Position numbers and translations under genes: made by a program. Positions 38,751-46,429 of a stretch of 60,480 nt of DNA are shown piece after piece. The notes beneath the pieces are model-generated. The model made no database searches. It was given only the letters and a program-made list of their open reading frames with translations, and was not told the origin of the DNA. The first letter of the stretch is position 1, and each line of letters starts with the position of its first letter. The stretch spans positions 1 to 60,480 of the forward strand of contig PNOM01000007.1 of NCBI GenBank assembly GCA_013824835.1, written 5' to 3'. The stretch is from Syntrophus sp. (in: bacteria) (GTDB taxonomy: Bacteria > Desulfobacterota > Syntrophorhabdia > Syntrophorhabdales > Syntrophorhabdaceae).

Positions 38751-39111
38751 GGGTGGCGCTGACCGTCTCTATGCAGCCAACAATTCCTTTTGCGTATAAC
38801 CTGCCGGCGGTTTCAAAGAGAATGTATTTTGTTCCGAGGATTGGTATCTTCAGTTCTTCTGCAAGGAGAATCGTTTCAGGTAAAGGGCGCTTTCCGCGAA
38901 CGATGATAATGGCTGCAATATCGAGCACATCAGATGTCCGGACAATCTGGGGGTTTGTAAGGCCGGTCAGCAAAAGGCTTCCTGCTTTAGCAAAGGCCAG
39001 GACATCACTCATCAAATCAGCGCCAAATGCTGTTTTTACCTCTATGTCCAACTGATCGTACCCAACAAAAACTTCTGCTTCAAGTATCTTTTGCACCTCT
39101 CGTAGCGTCAC
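38737..39111 (-). CDS. DRTGG-domain protein
   Basis: 124 residues matching the stand-alone DRTGG domain also found in phosphotransacetylase and CBS proteins (GSLLLTGLTNPQIVRTSDVLDIAAIIIVRGK). Function is unknown; a nucleotide-binding or regulatory role is inferred. GTG start with GGAGGG upstream. It is coupled to the anti-sigma-type gene by overlap and diverges from the adenine-deaminase-like gene. In anaerobes, small DRTGG and HATPase proteins often sit together near hydrogenase genes, but none is visible here. Confidence 0.75.
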   Translation of the reverse strand: MTLREVQKILEAEVFVGYDQLDIEVKTAFGADLMSDVLAFAKAGSLLLTGLTNPQIVRTSDVLDIAAIIIVRGKRPLPETILLAEELKIPILGTKYILFETAGRLYAKGIVGCIETVSATREFS

Positions 39112-39228
39112 CTTACCCTCCTTTTGAATATATTATGCCAAATAGGGTGGTATAATCAACCATAAACATTTTACAAACCACCGGGCTTTTGTGTAGAATA
39201 AGGAAAATTCTGTCAATAAGGACCTGCC

Positions 39229-40971
39229 ATGAAAAAGGAGCAACTGAAAACCCTTCTTAATGTAGTAAAGGGGACTGTTTCGCCTGATACGGTTATACGG
39301 AACGGCGCAATTATAAATGTCTTTACCAATACTATAGACAACGGGTTGATGGTGGTAATAAAAGACGGCATCATTGCATCCATTGAGGAGGACAAGGACG
39401 TTCCTTCCTATAAAGACGCTGCGGTAATAGATGCCAAAGGTCAGTATCTCTGCCCCGGTTTTATCGACGCCCATACCCATCTCGACGCGGTCTACGCCTT
39501 TCACCATTTTATGCCCTATGCGATACGGGGGGGCACCACAACCGTGGTCACTGAGTGTACCATGATCGGCACAAGCTGCGGCTTTGCGGCTTTGCTTTCC
39601 TTTATTGACAGTACAAAAGGGTATCCCCTCAAATGCTTTTTTGTGGCGCCTCCACTCACCCCCCCATTCCCGAAAATGGAAGGCTCTAAAGGCATAACCT
39701 TTAAAGAATTTTCTACCTTACTGAAGCGCAAGGACTTTCTCGGCATAGGCGAGGCCTACTGGACAAGGGTCGTAGATGGCGACGAGCGGGTACTTAAACA
39801 GGCAGCCCTTGCCCTCTCCCTTGGCAAGAGGGCTGACGGCCACTCAGCCGGCGCGCGGGGCAAGATACTTGTTGAATATCTCCTTACAGGAATAACATCC
39901 TGCCACGAATCAATCCAGATGGACGAAGTGATGGAGAAACTGAGGTTCGGCCTCTCCATCATGGTGAGGGAGGGATTTGTTCGCAAGGAACTGCCGGTCC
40001 TTCACAAGATCAAAGACCTCCCTGGGGACAAACACAGAATTATGCTCGTCTCCGACTTTTTTGATGCCGTTATGCTCTGCGAGGAAGGATATCTTGATTC
40101 TATAGCGAGAAAGGCCATAGGATACGGGTTCACCCCTATGGAAGCAATAAAAATGGTTACCATAAATCCCGCAGACTACCTGGGTTTACGGCATCTCGGG
40201 GCTATTGCGCCGCTACGGCATGCAGACATCCTCTTTTTAAACAATCTCGAGGAGATATCCATTGACCGGGTAATGACAGACGGTGCAATTGTCTTCTCGG
40301 GAGGGGCCTTTATCGGGAAGGCGGAAGAATATCCATTTCCCGAGACAGTCATGCATACCATTCAAACAGATAAGTTGACGGAAGATGATTTCAGGATAAA
40401 GGCCCGGAAAAAAGCCAATATCATCCGGGTCATTCAGGTCGCAAGCCCCACCATAACACGGGAAACATCTTATGTGCCTGCAGTAAAAGACGGTTATATC
40501 GAAAAGAACCTACAGGAAGACATTATCCCTGTGGCGGTCATCAACCGGAACAAAGGAAAAAGAATGGGAAAGGGTTTTATCAAAGGCACCGGGATTACTG
40601 ACGGGGCCATTGCTACAACCCTCATCTGGGACACCTGCAATATCTTCACCCTGGGGAGCAGCGAAGGGGATTTAAAAGAAGCAGTAAACAGACTCATTGA
40701 GATACAGGGAGGTATTACGATCTCAAAGAACGGAAAGATCATCTACGAATTCCCCATGCCGGCCTATGGTGTTATGCCCCTGGACAATCTCGAACAAATA
40801 CGGGACAAAACAAGAGAGCTTGAGGAGAAACTGAAAGAGATCGGGGCTTCCTTTGATAAACCGTTCCTCACTACACAGACGATCCCTTTCACCGGATTGC
40901 CCTTCCTAAGGATAACAGACAGGGGATTGGCGGATATCAAGAACAAGAAGCTTGTATCTATCTATAAGTAG
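39229..40971 (+). CDS. ade: Adenine-deaminase-like amidohydrolase
   Basis: 580 residues with the layout of bacterial adenine deaminase: an amidohydrolase barrel (PGFIDAHTHLDAV, GHSAGARGK, SCHES, NPADYLGL, GAIAPLRHADI) and the Ade-specific C-terminal domain (from about residue 410). Two usual signatures are altered. Where adenine deaminase has HVHIESS this protein has HTHLDAV, and the TDD segment reads SDFFDA. It may therefore act on another purine or amide. A short AAGGA ribosome binding site precedes the ATG. Confidence 0.78.
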   Translation: MKKEQLKTLLNVVKGTVSPDTVIRNGAIINVFTNTIDNGLMVVIKDGIIASIEEDKDVPSYKDAAVIDAKGQYLCPGFIDAHTHLDAVYAFHHFMPYAIRGGTTTVVTECTMIGTSCGFAALLSFIDSTKGYPLKCFFVAPPLTPPFPKMEGSKGITFKEFSTLLKRKDFLGIGEAYWTRVVDGDERVLKQAALALSLGKRADGHSAGARGKILVEYLLTGITSCHESIQMDEVMEKLRFGLSIMVREGFVRKELPVLHKIKDLPGDKHRIMLVSDFFDAVMLCEEGYLDSIARKAIGYGFTPMEAIKMVTINPADYLGLRHLGAIAPLRHADILFLNNLEEISIDRVMTDGAIVFSGGAFIGKAEEYPFPETVMHTIQTDKLTEDDFRIKARKKANIIRVIQVASPTITRETSYVPAVKDGYIEKNLQEDIIPVAVINRNKGKRMGKGFIKGTGITDGAIATTLIWDTCNIFTLGSSEGDLKEAVNRLIEIQGGITISKNGKIIYEFPMPAYGVMPLDNLEQIRDKTRELEEKLKEIGASFDKPFLTTQTIPFTGLPFLRITDRGLADIKNKKLVSIYK

Positions 40972-41077
40972 ACTCCCGCGCTGTATCTATAAGGGGATGT
41001 AATTACCTGCTTTCTTCAGTTATTTTGCTGATATCTATTCACTTATTTCACAAAGAGCTTGCATCGGGGTTTATATA

Positions 41078-41130
41078 AGGATACATTCCGAAGCAGACTT
41101 CAGCCATGGAATCTGCCCGGAATGTATCCT
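41078..41130. terminator. Long near-perfect hairpin between convergent genes
   Basis: AGGATACATTCCG (41078-41090) pairs perfectly with CGGAATGTATCCT (41118-41130). Inside, GCAGA pairs with TCTGC and TTC with GAA around a 7-nt loop, giving about 21 base pairs. It lies between the stops of the Ade-like gene and the GGGtGRT gene. No U-tract is present on either side, so a processed or bidirectional end, or a small palindromic element, are both possible. Confidence 0.55.
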
Positions 41131-41154
41131 GTACTGATCTTTATGCTCAAAGGC

Positions 41155-42153
41155 TTATTTCTGTGCCTGCTCGATGGCAACTGCTACCGCAACGGTTGCA
41201 CCGACCATTGGATTGTTGCCCATACCCAGAAAACCCATCATTTCCACATGAGCAGGAACCGAAGATGAGCCGGCAAACTGTGCATCGCTATGCATCCTCC
41301 CCATTGTATCAGTCATACCATATGAAGCAGGACCTGCTGCCATATTGTCGGGGTGCAGCGTTCTGCCTGTGCCGCCGCCGGATGCAACGGAAAAATACCG
41401 CTTTTTCTGTTCATTGCATTCCTTTTTGTAGGTGCCTGCAACCGGGTGCTGGAATCGTGTTGGGTTCGTTGAGTTTCCCGTAATGGAAACATCAACCTCT
41501 TCATTATGCATTATGGCAACACCTTCCCTTACATCATCAGCGCCATAGCACCTGACCGCGGCCTTTTCACCTTTTGAATAGGCCTTGTTTTCAACGATTT
41601 CAAGCTTTCCCGTATAATAATCAAATTTTGTCTTTACATAGGTAAATCCGTTTATTCTCGATATGATCTGCGCTGCATCCTTTCCGAGTCCGTTTAATAT
41701 GACTTTTAAAGGCTCTTTTCTTACCTTATTTGCCGACTTGGCAATTCCAATGGCGCCTTCGGCAGCAGCAAAGGATTCATGGCCGGCGAGGAAGGCAAAA
41801 CATTTTGTATCCTCTCTCAAGAGCATTGCCGCTAAATTTCCATGCCCCAAGCCGACCTTTCTATCCTCTGCAACTGAACCGGGAATGCAGAACGCCTGTA
41901 GCCCTTCTCCGATAGCCTCTGCCGCCTCTGCGGCCTTTGTGCAGCCTTTTTTGATTGCGAGGGCAGCGCCGACTACATAGGCCCAGCCAACATTTTCAAA
42001 ACATATGGGCTGAATCTCCTTGCTGATTGTATAGGGGTCTATTCCTTTTTGTTCACAAATCTGCCGTGCTTCTTCAATAGAGCTGATTCCATATTTATTT
42101 AACGTTCTATTTATCTGCTCAATCCTTCTTTCATAGTTTTCAAAAAGTGGCAT
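41155..42153 (-). CDS. GGGtGRT family protein
   Basis: About 332 residues. The family name-giving motif GGGTGRTLHPDNMA is near residue 260, and an N-terminal region typical of the family (LFENYERRIEQINRTLNKYG) is present. The function of GGGtGRT proteins is not established; they occur mainly in anaerobes, often beside a NifU-like protein as here. An upstream in-frame ATG at 42171 contains the AGGAGGG that must be the ribosome binding site, so the start is the ATG at 42153. A dispersed repeat lies between it and the NifU-like gene. Confidence 0.85.
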   Translation of the reverse strand: MPLFENYERRIEQINRTLNKYGISSIEEARQICEQKGIDPYTISKEIQPICFENVGWAYVVGAALAIKKGCTKAAEAAEAIGEGLQAFCIPGSVAEDRKVGLGHGNLAAMLLREDTKCFAFLAGHESFAAAEGAIGIAKSANKVRKEPLKVILNGLGKDAAQIISRINGFTYVKTKFDYYTGKLEIVENKAYSKGEKAAVRCYGADDVREGVAIMHNEEVDVSITGNSTNPTRFQHPVAGTYKKECNEQKKRYFSVASGGGTGRTLHPDNMAAGPASYGMTDTMGRMHSDAQFAGSSSVPAHVEMMGFLGMGNNPMVGATVAVAVAIEQAQK

Positions 42154-42176
42154 ATCTTTTACCCTCCTCATTTAAT

Positions 42177-42247
42177 GGGGCTCCCGTCGCCCCCTCTACG
42201 AGCATAAGCTTGTAGAGCCTCCCCCTCTCGCTCGTGAACTCGCTAAA
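42177..42247 (-). repeat. Dispersed palindromic repeat, copy 3
   Basis: Reverse-strand copy: TTTAGCGAGTTCACGAGCGAG, GAGGGGGAGG, a stem CTCTACAAGC / GCTCGTAGAG with a TTAT loop, then GGGGGCGACGGGAGCCCC. It is transcribed in the sense direction within the 124-bp gap between the NifU-like and GGGtGRT genes, ending about 6 bp before the overlapping ATG/ribosome binding site of the latter. Confidence 0.8.
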
Positions 42248-42295
42248 GAGGAGATGTTATTACTTAATTTACTCAACCATTTCCCGGCTTCTATT

Positions 42296-42988
42296 TTATT
42301 CATGTCTCGGATCGATTAAACGCGCAGCTTCATCAACGCGGCCATATTTTCCTGAGGCTTTTTTGAGGGCCTCATTTGCATCCATGCCCTTTGCTATCAT
42401 CTCCATCATTTTCCCTAAACTTACAAATTCATACCCGATTATTTCATTCTCGTTATCCAGCGCAATCTTCGTCACATAACCCTCCGCCATTTCCAGGTAT
42501 CTGGGCCCTTTTGCTAAAGTGCCGTACATGGTGGCAACCTGGCTTCGGAGTCCTTTTCCCAGGTCTTCCAGACCCGCCCCTATGGGGAGACCCCCTTCGG
42601 AGAAGGCGGACTGGCTTCTGCCATAGGTTATCTGCAGGAAAAGCTCCCTCATCGCCGTATTGATCGCATCACACACCAGATCGGTATTTAATGCCTCAAG
42701 AATCGTCTTCCCCGGCAGTATTTCCGCTGACATGGCCGCAGAATGGGTCATACCGGAGCAGCCGATCGTTTCAATTAATGCCTCCTCTATCATGCCGTCT
42801 TTCACGTTGAGGCTCAGCTTGCACGCCCCTTGCTGGGGAGCACACCAGCCTATGCCGTGGGTAAAGCCGCAGATGTCTTTTATTTCTTTTGTCTGAGTCC
42901 ATTTCCCCTCCTGGGGTATCGGCGCCGGGCCATGATCTGCACCTTTTTTTACAGAACACATATTCTGAACTTCATGGGAGTAAATCAT
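42296..42988 (-). CDS. NifU-like iron-sulfur cluster scaffold protein
   Basis: 230 residues with an IscU/NifU N-terminal-like core. Three conserved-position cysteines are visible in GWCAPQQGACKL, ETIGCSGMTHSA and DLVCDAI. A roughly 45-residue N-terminal extension and a C-terminal extension with EIIGYEFVSLGKMMEM lie outside the core. It probably binds or delivers an Fe-S cluster, perhaps to the GGGtGRT protein encoded next. AAGGAGGG precedes the ATG. Confidence 0.8.
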   Translation of the reverse strand: MIYSHEVQNMCSVKKGADHGPAPIPQEGKWTQTKEIKDICGFTHGIGWCAPQQGACKLSLNVKDGMIEEALIETIGCSGMTHSAAMSAEILPGKTILEALNTDLVCDAINTAMRELFLQITYGRSQSAFSEGGLPIGAGLEDLGKGLRSQVATMYGTLAKGPRYLEMAEGYVTKIALDNENEIIGYEFVSLGKMMEMIAKGMDANEALKKASGKYGRVDEAARLIDPRHE

Positions 42989-43187
42989 AGATTATCATTT
43001 CCCTCCTTGTGTTGTAATTTCTTTATCCTGAGCCTTTTCCTTTACGGGCATATCGCCTATTAAAACCCTTTTTATACACTTTTTCTATATCATAATTGGT
43101 ATCCGTCGGGCAACGAATAACCTCACGGGACAACGAATGGTTTCTCCATGGAGCATTTACGGGAAAAGATCGTTCAGGGAGGATAAT

Positions 43188-43223
43188 ATGATTGCTGGTT
43201 CACGGCAGGGTTTCATGTGGTGA
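43188..43223 (+). CDS. Possible 11-codon leader peptide
   Basis: A very strong ribosome binding site AGGGAGG (43177-43183) precedes ATG at 43188, and the frame MIAGSRQGFMW ends in TGA at 43221-43223. Nine bases later begins a foldable segment. The arrangement resembles leader peptide plus attenuator, but no conservation evidence is available. Confidence 0.3.
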   Translation: MIAGSRQGFMW

Positions 43224-43231
43224 TTATCTCG

Positions 43232-43320
43232 TGAAGGCTGATGAGATTTTAGTCTGGGCACGCCAGATATGTGTCCCAAGGGTGTCTGATCGGGAGCCAT
43301 TGGCATCTCACCAGCCTTCA
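43232..43320 (+). ncRNA. Candidate structured RNA element
   Basis: The ends TGAAGGCTGATGAGAT (43232-43247) and ATCTCACCAGCCTTCA (43305-43320) pair at 15 of 16 positions. A nested stem TGGGCAC (43255-43261) / GTGTCCCA (43271-43278) has one bulge. No U-tract follows, arguing against a simple terminator. It lies in the 454-bp gap between the divergent NifU-like and PH-domain genes, which otherwise holds only the short ORF at 43188 and nothing else I can name. Confidence 0.45.
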
Positions 43321-43442
43321 GATTCTGCTATAAGTATAGCACACATTTAAACATTTGAACTACAAATCTTACATTGACTTGGGGGGACGGATTTGATACC
43401 ATGCCTTAATGAATTGGTCTTGACAGGAAGGGGGTCATACAC

Positions 43443-43919
43443 GTGAGTTCAATAATTAACAATAGAGGTTACGATCCAACAGAAGCGGGACCTATCAAAT
43501 ACCGCACCGGACTGCATTGGGTTATTGTTCTCGGGCCCGCACTCCTCATGGGTCTCGCTGGAATTTCAATTCCATCAAAAGGCACCAATGCCTTTATGCT
43601 TCTTGTTGCCGCAACCATTTGGGGAATCCTTGCCTCTATAAGCCTCCGCACCTCAGAAATATTGCTTACAAGAGACCGGATTCTCTCAAAAATAGGCTTT
43701 CCGTGGCGAAGATCCCATGACTTCCCTTATGAAAATATTACGGGTGTCGACATCTATCAACCCACCCTCGGGAAAATACTCGATTTCGGCAAAGTCACCA
43801 TTCTCCTCGAAGGGAGAAAGAAAAAGTCCTTTAGGATGGTGAATGCCCCCCTTACGTTCAAAAAAGAGCTTTCCCTATACAGGCAGGAACTCTTGGAGCG
43901 GGGAGACCAGAAGGAATAA
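43443..43919 (+). CDS. Membrane protein with bacterial PH-like domain
   Basis: 158 residues from a GTG start preceded by AGGAAGGGGG. Two adjacent membrane helices (about 22-42 and 48-66) are followed by a beta-rich domain (about 70-150: SEILLTRDRILSKIGF...YENITGVDIYQPTLGKILDFG) typical of YdbS/bPH proteins. The function of such proteins is mostly unknown. It lies 66 bp before the CDF transporter gene and may share its transcript. Confidence 0.7.
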   Translation: MSSIINNRGYDPTEAGPIKYRTGLHWVIVLGPALLMGLAGISIPSKGTNAFMLLVAATIWGILASISLRTSEILLTRDRILSKIGFPWRRSHDFPYENITGVDIYQPTLGKILDFGKVTILLEGRKKKSFRMVNAPLTFKKELSLYRQELLERGDQKE

Positions 43920-43985
43920 TAGTATTGCCATGAATCAAATATATTACAGGGCATCCGGCACACCGGACCACCAACAGGTGCAGGC

Positions 43986-44897
43986 ATGGACATAAAACAG
44001 AAGGCCTCTCTGACAGCAATGTCGTCGGCCTTTATCCTCGCAGGCAGTAAATTCTCTGTTGGTTGTTTCTCCGGCTCCATGACAGTAATCTCCTCCGGCC
44101 TTGACAGTCTTCTCGATGTGTTCATGTCTACGATCAACCTCTTTGCCATCACCAAGGCAGCGAAGCCTCCTGATAAGGAACACCCTTACGGCCACACCAA
44201 AATTGAGGATATGGCTGCCGTGGTGCAGGCGCTGATAATTGTCTTCAGCGGATCTATGATCGTGTACAAGGCAATCGACAAGTTCGTACAGAAAACACCT
44301 ATCGCATATTCCGGTCTCGACCTCGGAGTGATGGTGCTCTCCCTTGCCTTCAGTTTTTTCATTGTGATTGTATTGAAAAGGGTCGCACTGAAAACCTCCT
44401 CAAACCCCCTCCATGCCGATGCCCTCCATTACACAAGTGACCTCTATTCCAATTCCGGGGCAATTATTGCAATAATTCTAACCCATTATACGGGCAAAAC
44501 CTCTTTTGACCTCCTCTTCGCCATTATTGTAGGTCTCATCATCATTTATTCGGCAACAAGGATTCTGAGGGACGGTATATGCGGTCTCATGGACAGCAGT
44601 ATTCCGGAGAAAACGGAGAATCAGATAAAAGAGATCATCATTGCACTGCCCTTTCCCTATGCAGGCTTCCACAAACTGAGAACCCGTTTTTCGGGGAGCA
44701 AAAAGTATCTGGACCTCCATCTCCTTACTTGCAGAAAAGCTAACATCGGTGAGGCCCACGAGTTGTCCAACGCCCTTGAAGGAAGAATTGACAACCTGAA
44801 AATTACCATAGACGTGACGATTCACATAGAGCCTTGCAAAGAGGAGTGCGGCCTTACGGAAGATACCTGTGCAGTCTACAAAACAAAAAACTGTTGA
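43986..44897 (+). CDS. Cation diffusion facilitator (FieF-like) metal exporter
   Basis: 303 residues: a six-helix CDF domain followed by a C-terminal ZT dimer domain (from about 215). The intramembrane metal ligands follow the FieF/YiiP pattern, D-x3-D in DSLLD and H-x3-D in HYTSD. Export of zinc, iron or manganese by proton exchange is the family role. The C-terminus carries four cysteines (CKEECGL...CAVYKTKNC), an unusual extra possible metal site. Confidence 0.9.
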   Translation: MDIKQKASLTAMSSAFILAGSKFSVGCFSGSMTVISSGLDSLLDVFMSTINLFAITKAAKPPDKEHPYGHTKIEDMAAVVQALIIVFSGSMIVYKAIDKFVQKTPIAYSGLDLGVMVLSLAFSFFIVIVLKRVALKTSSNPLHADALHYTSDLYSNSGAIIAIILTHYTGKTSFDLLFAIIVGLIIIYSATRILRDGICGLMDSSIPEKTENQIKEIIIALPFPYAGFHKLRTRFSGSKKYLDLHLLTCRKANIGEAHELSNALEGRIDNLKITIDVTIHIEPCKEECGLTEDTCAVYKTKNC

Positions 44898-44952
44898 AAA
44901 ATTATTCTGTTTGTATTACTATTGTATTTTAAGCCATTCGGGAAACCTAAAG

Positions 44953-44961
44953 TTATCCACA
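44953..44961 (+). promoter_or_regulatory. DnaA box upstream of dnaA
   Basis: TTATCCACA, an exact consensus DnaA box, 35 bp before the dnaA ATG in an AT-rich 98-bp gap. It could belong to the origin of replication or autoregulate dnaA. Confidence 0.7.
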
Positions 44962-44995
44962 TATGTTGAAATAATGTTGAAAAAGAAGTAAAGTA

Positions 44996-46312
44996 ATGGA
45001 TGATATCTTCTCCCTGATAAAACCTAAGATTGCGAGCATAATCAACGAAGATAGTTATAAAACGTGGATTGAGCCTATACAATTTGCTGACTATAGAGAC
45101 GGAAAATGCTTTATTGTAGTACCTAACACCTTTTTCCGGGATTGGATTATTGAAAACTTTGAGCAGATTTTAACAACCCTCATAAAGGATGTCACAAAGT
45201 CTGATACAAAAATTGAATACATACTCAAAAAGGAGGAGAAAGCAGAGGAAAAGAAGGGTGTTGTTGTTAAAAAACCCCTGAAGTATAACATATTTAACCC
45301 CCGTTATACTTTTGAGAATTTTGTGGTCGGCGCGAGCAATCAGTTTGCAAATGCTGCATGTCTCGCAGTCGCAACAAATCCAGGGAAAACTTACAACCCT
45401 CTTTTTATATATGGTGGTGTCGGTCTCGGCAAGACTCACCTCCTCAATGCAATCGGAAACTTTTTAATAAAACATAACAATACAAGCGCTGATCGCATTT
45501 GTTACATTACCGCTGAAGTATTTACAAATGAACTTATAAATTCTCTACGCTATGAAAAAATGGAAGACTTTAGGAACAGATTTAGAAAAATGGATATTCT
45601 TTTGATAGACGACATACAATTTATTGCAGGAAAAGAAAGGACCCAGGCGGAGTTTTTTCACACCTTTAATGCCCTCTATGACAACATGAAACAGATAGTT
45701 GTGACAAGTGATAAATTTCCGAGGGATATTGAAAATTTTGAGGAAAGATTAAGATCCCGCTTTGAATGGGGACTCATTGCAGATATTCAGTCCCTTGATC
45801 TTGAAACAAAGGTGGCTATTCTTAATAAGAAGGCCGAATATGAAAATGTAGAACTTCCCCTTGACGTGGCGTTCTTTATTGCATCAAATGTGGATGATAA
45901 TGTCCGCTCTCTTGAGGGTTCCCTTACAAGAATAGTAGCCTTTTCCTCCCTGAAAGGGACAACTATCACCATTGACCTTGCCCGCGAGGTTATGGGCCAT
46001 CTTATTAAAGAGAAGAAGAAAGAAATAACAATCGACTTGATTATTGAAGAGGTTTCTTCATACTTTTCAATAAAGATATCGGATATTAAATCAAATAAAC
46101 GGGTAAGATCCATTCTTACCCCTCGCCAGGTTGCTATGTATCTTTCAAGAAAATTGACAGATTCCTCTCTTGTTGGTATTGGCGAGAAATTTGGCGGAAA
46201 AGACCACGCTACAATACTTCATTCCATAAAAAAGATAGAAGATGAACAAAAGATTAAAAAAGATTTGAAAAGAGCTGTTGAAAACATCGAATCCAGGATT
46301 AAATCAACATGA
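44996..46312 (+). CDS. dnaA: Chromosomal replication initiator DnaA
   Basis: 438 residues. Domain I (about 1-75) and a short linker precede the AAA+ domain with Walker A GGVGLGKTHLL (near 140), Walker B LLIDDIQFIAGKE, and sensor II. The C-terminal DNA-binding domain ends with the signature GGKDHATILHSIKKIE. It opens the origin. It heads the dnaA-dnaN-gyrB group. Its base composition is clearly more AT-rich than most of the window. Confidence 0.98.
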   Translation: MDDIFSLIKPKIASIINEDSYKTWIEPIQFADYRDGKCFIVVPNTFFRDWIIENFEQILTTLIKDVTKSDTKIEYILKKEEKAEEKKGVVVKKPLKYNIFNPRYTFENFVVGASNQFANAACLAVATNPGKTYNPLFIYGGVGLGKTHLLNAIGNFLIKHNNTSADRICYITAEVFTNELINSLRYEKMEDFRNRFRKMDILLIDDIQFIAGKERTQAEFFHTFNALYDNMKQIVVTSDKFPRDIENFEERLRSRFEWGLIADIQSLDLETKVAILNKKAEYENVELPLDVAFFIASNVDDNVRSLEGSLTRIVAFSSLKGTTITIDLAREVMGHLIKEKKKEITIDLIIEEVSSYFSIKISDIKSNKRVRSILTPRQVAMYLSRKLTDSSLVGIGEKFGGKDHATILHSIKKIEDEQKIKKDLKRAVENIESRIKST

Positions 46313-46429
46313 TCACACAATTATTTAACAGCCAATTTTTTTTATTATGTGTGTACCTCATTGAATATACAGATGTAAAAAATGTTTTCCACAAATTAAC
46401 ATACATTATTATTATGAAGAGAGGTATAT
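46313..46429. other. AT-rich dnaA-dnaN intergenic region, candidate part of oriC
   Basis: 117 bp of strongly AT-rich sequence with a T-run and one DnaA-box variant TTTTCCACA at 46385-46393. Together with TTATCCACA upstream of dnaA it suggests that the origin is close. Only two good boxes were found, fewer than a full origin usually has. Confidence 0.45.

Noticed and set aside
39133-39507. 124-codon minus-strand frame overlapping the start of the Ade-like gene
   Set aside because: It lies antisense over the amidohydrolase coding region and its upstream end, shows no domain and is a frame shadow.
43233-43247. CTGATGAG core suggesting a hammerhead ribozyme
   Set aside because: No GAAAC or matching stem II and stem III follows on either strand; the segment is better explained as one arm of a long hairpin.
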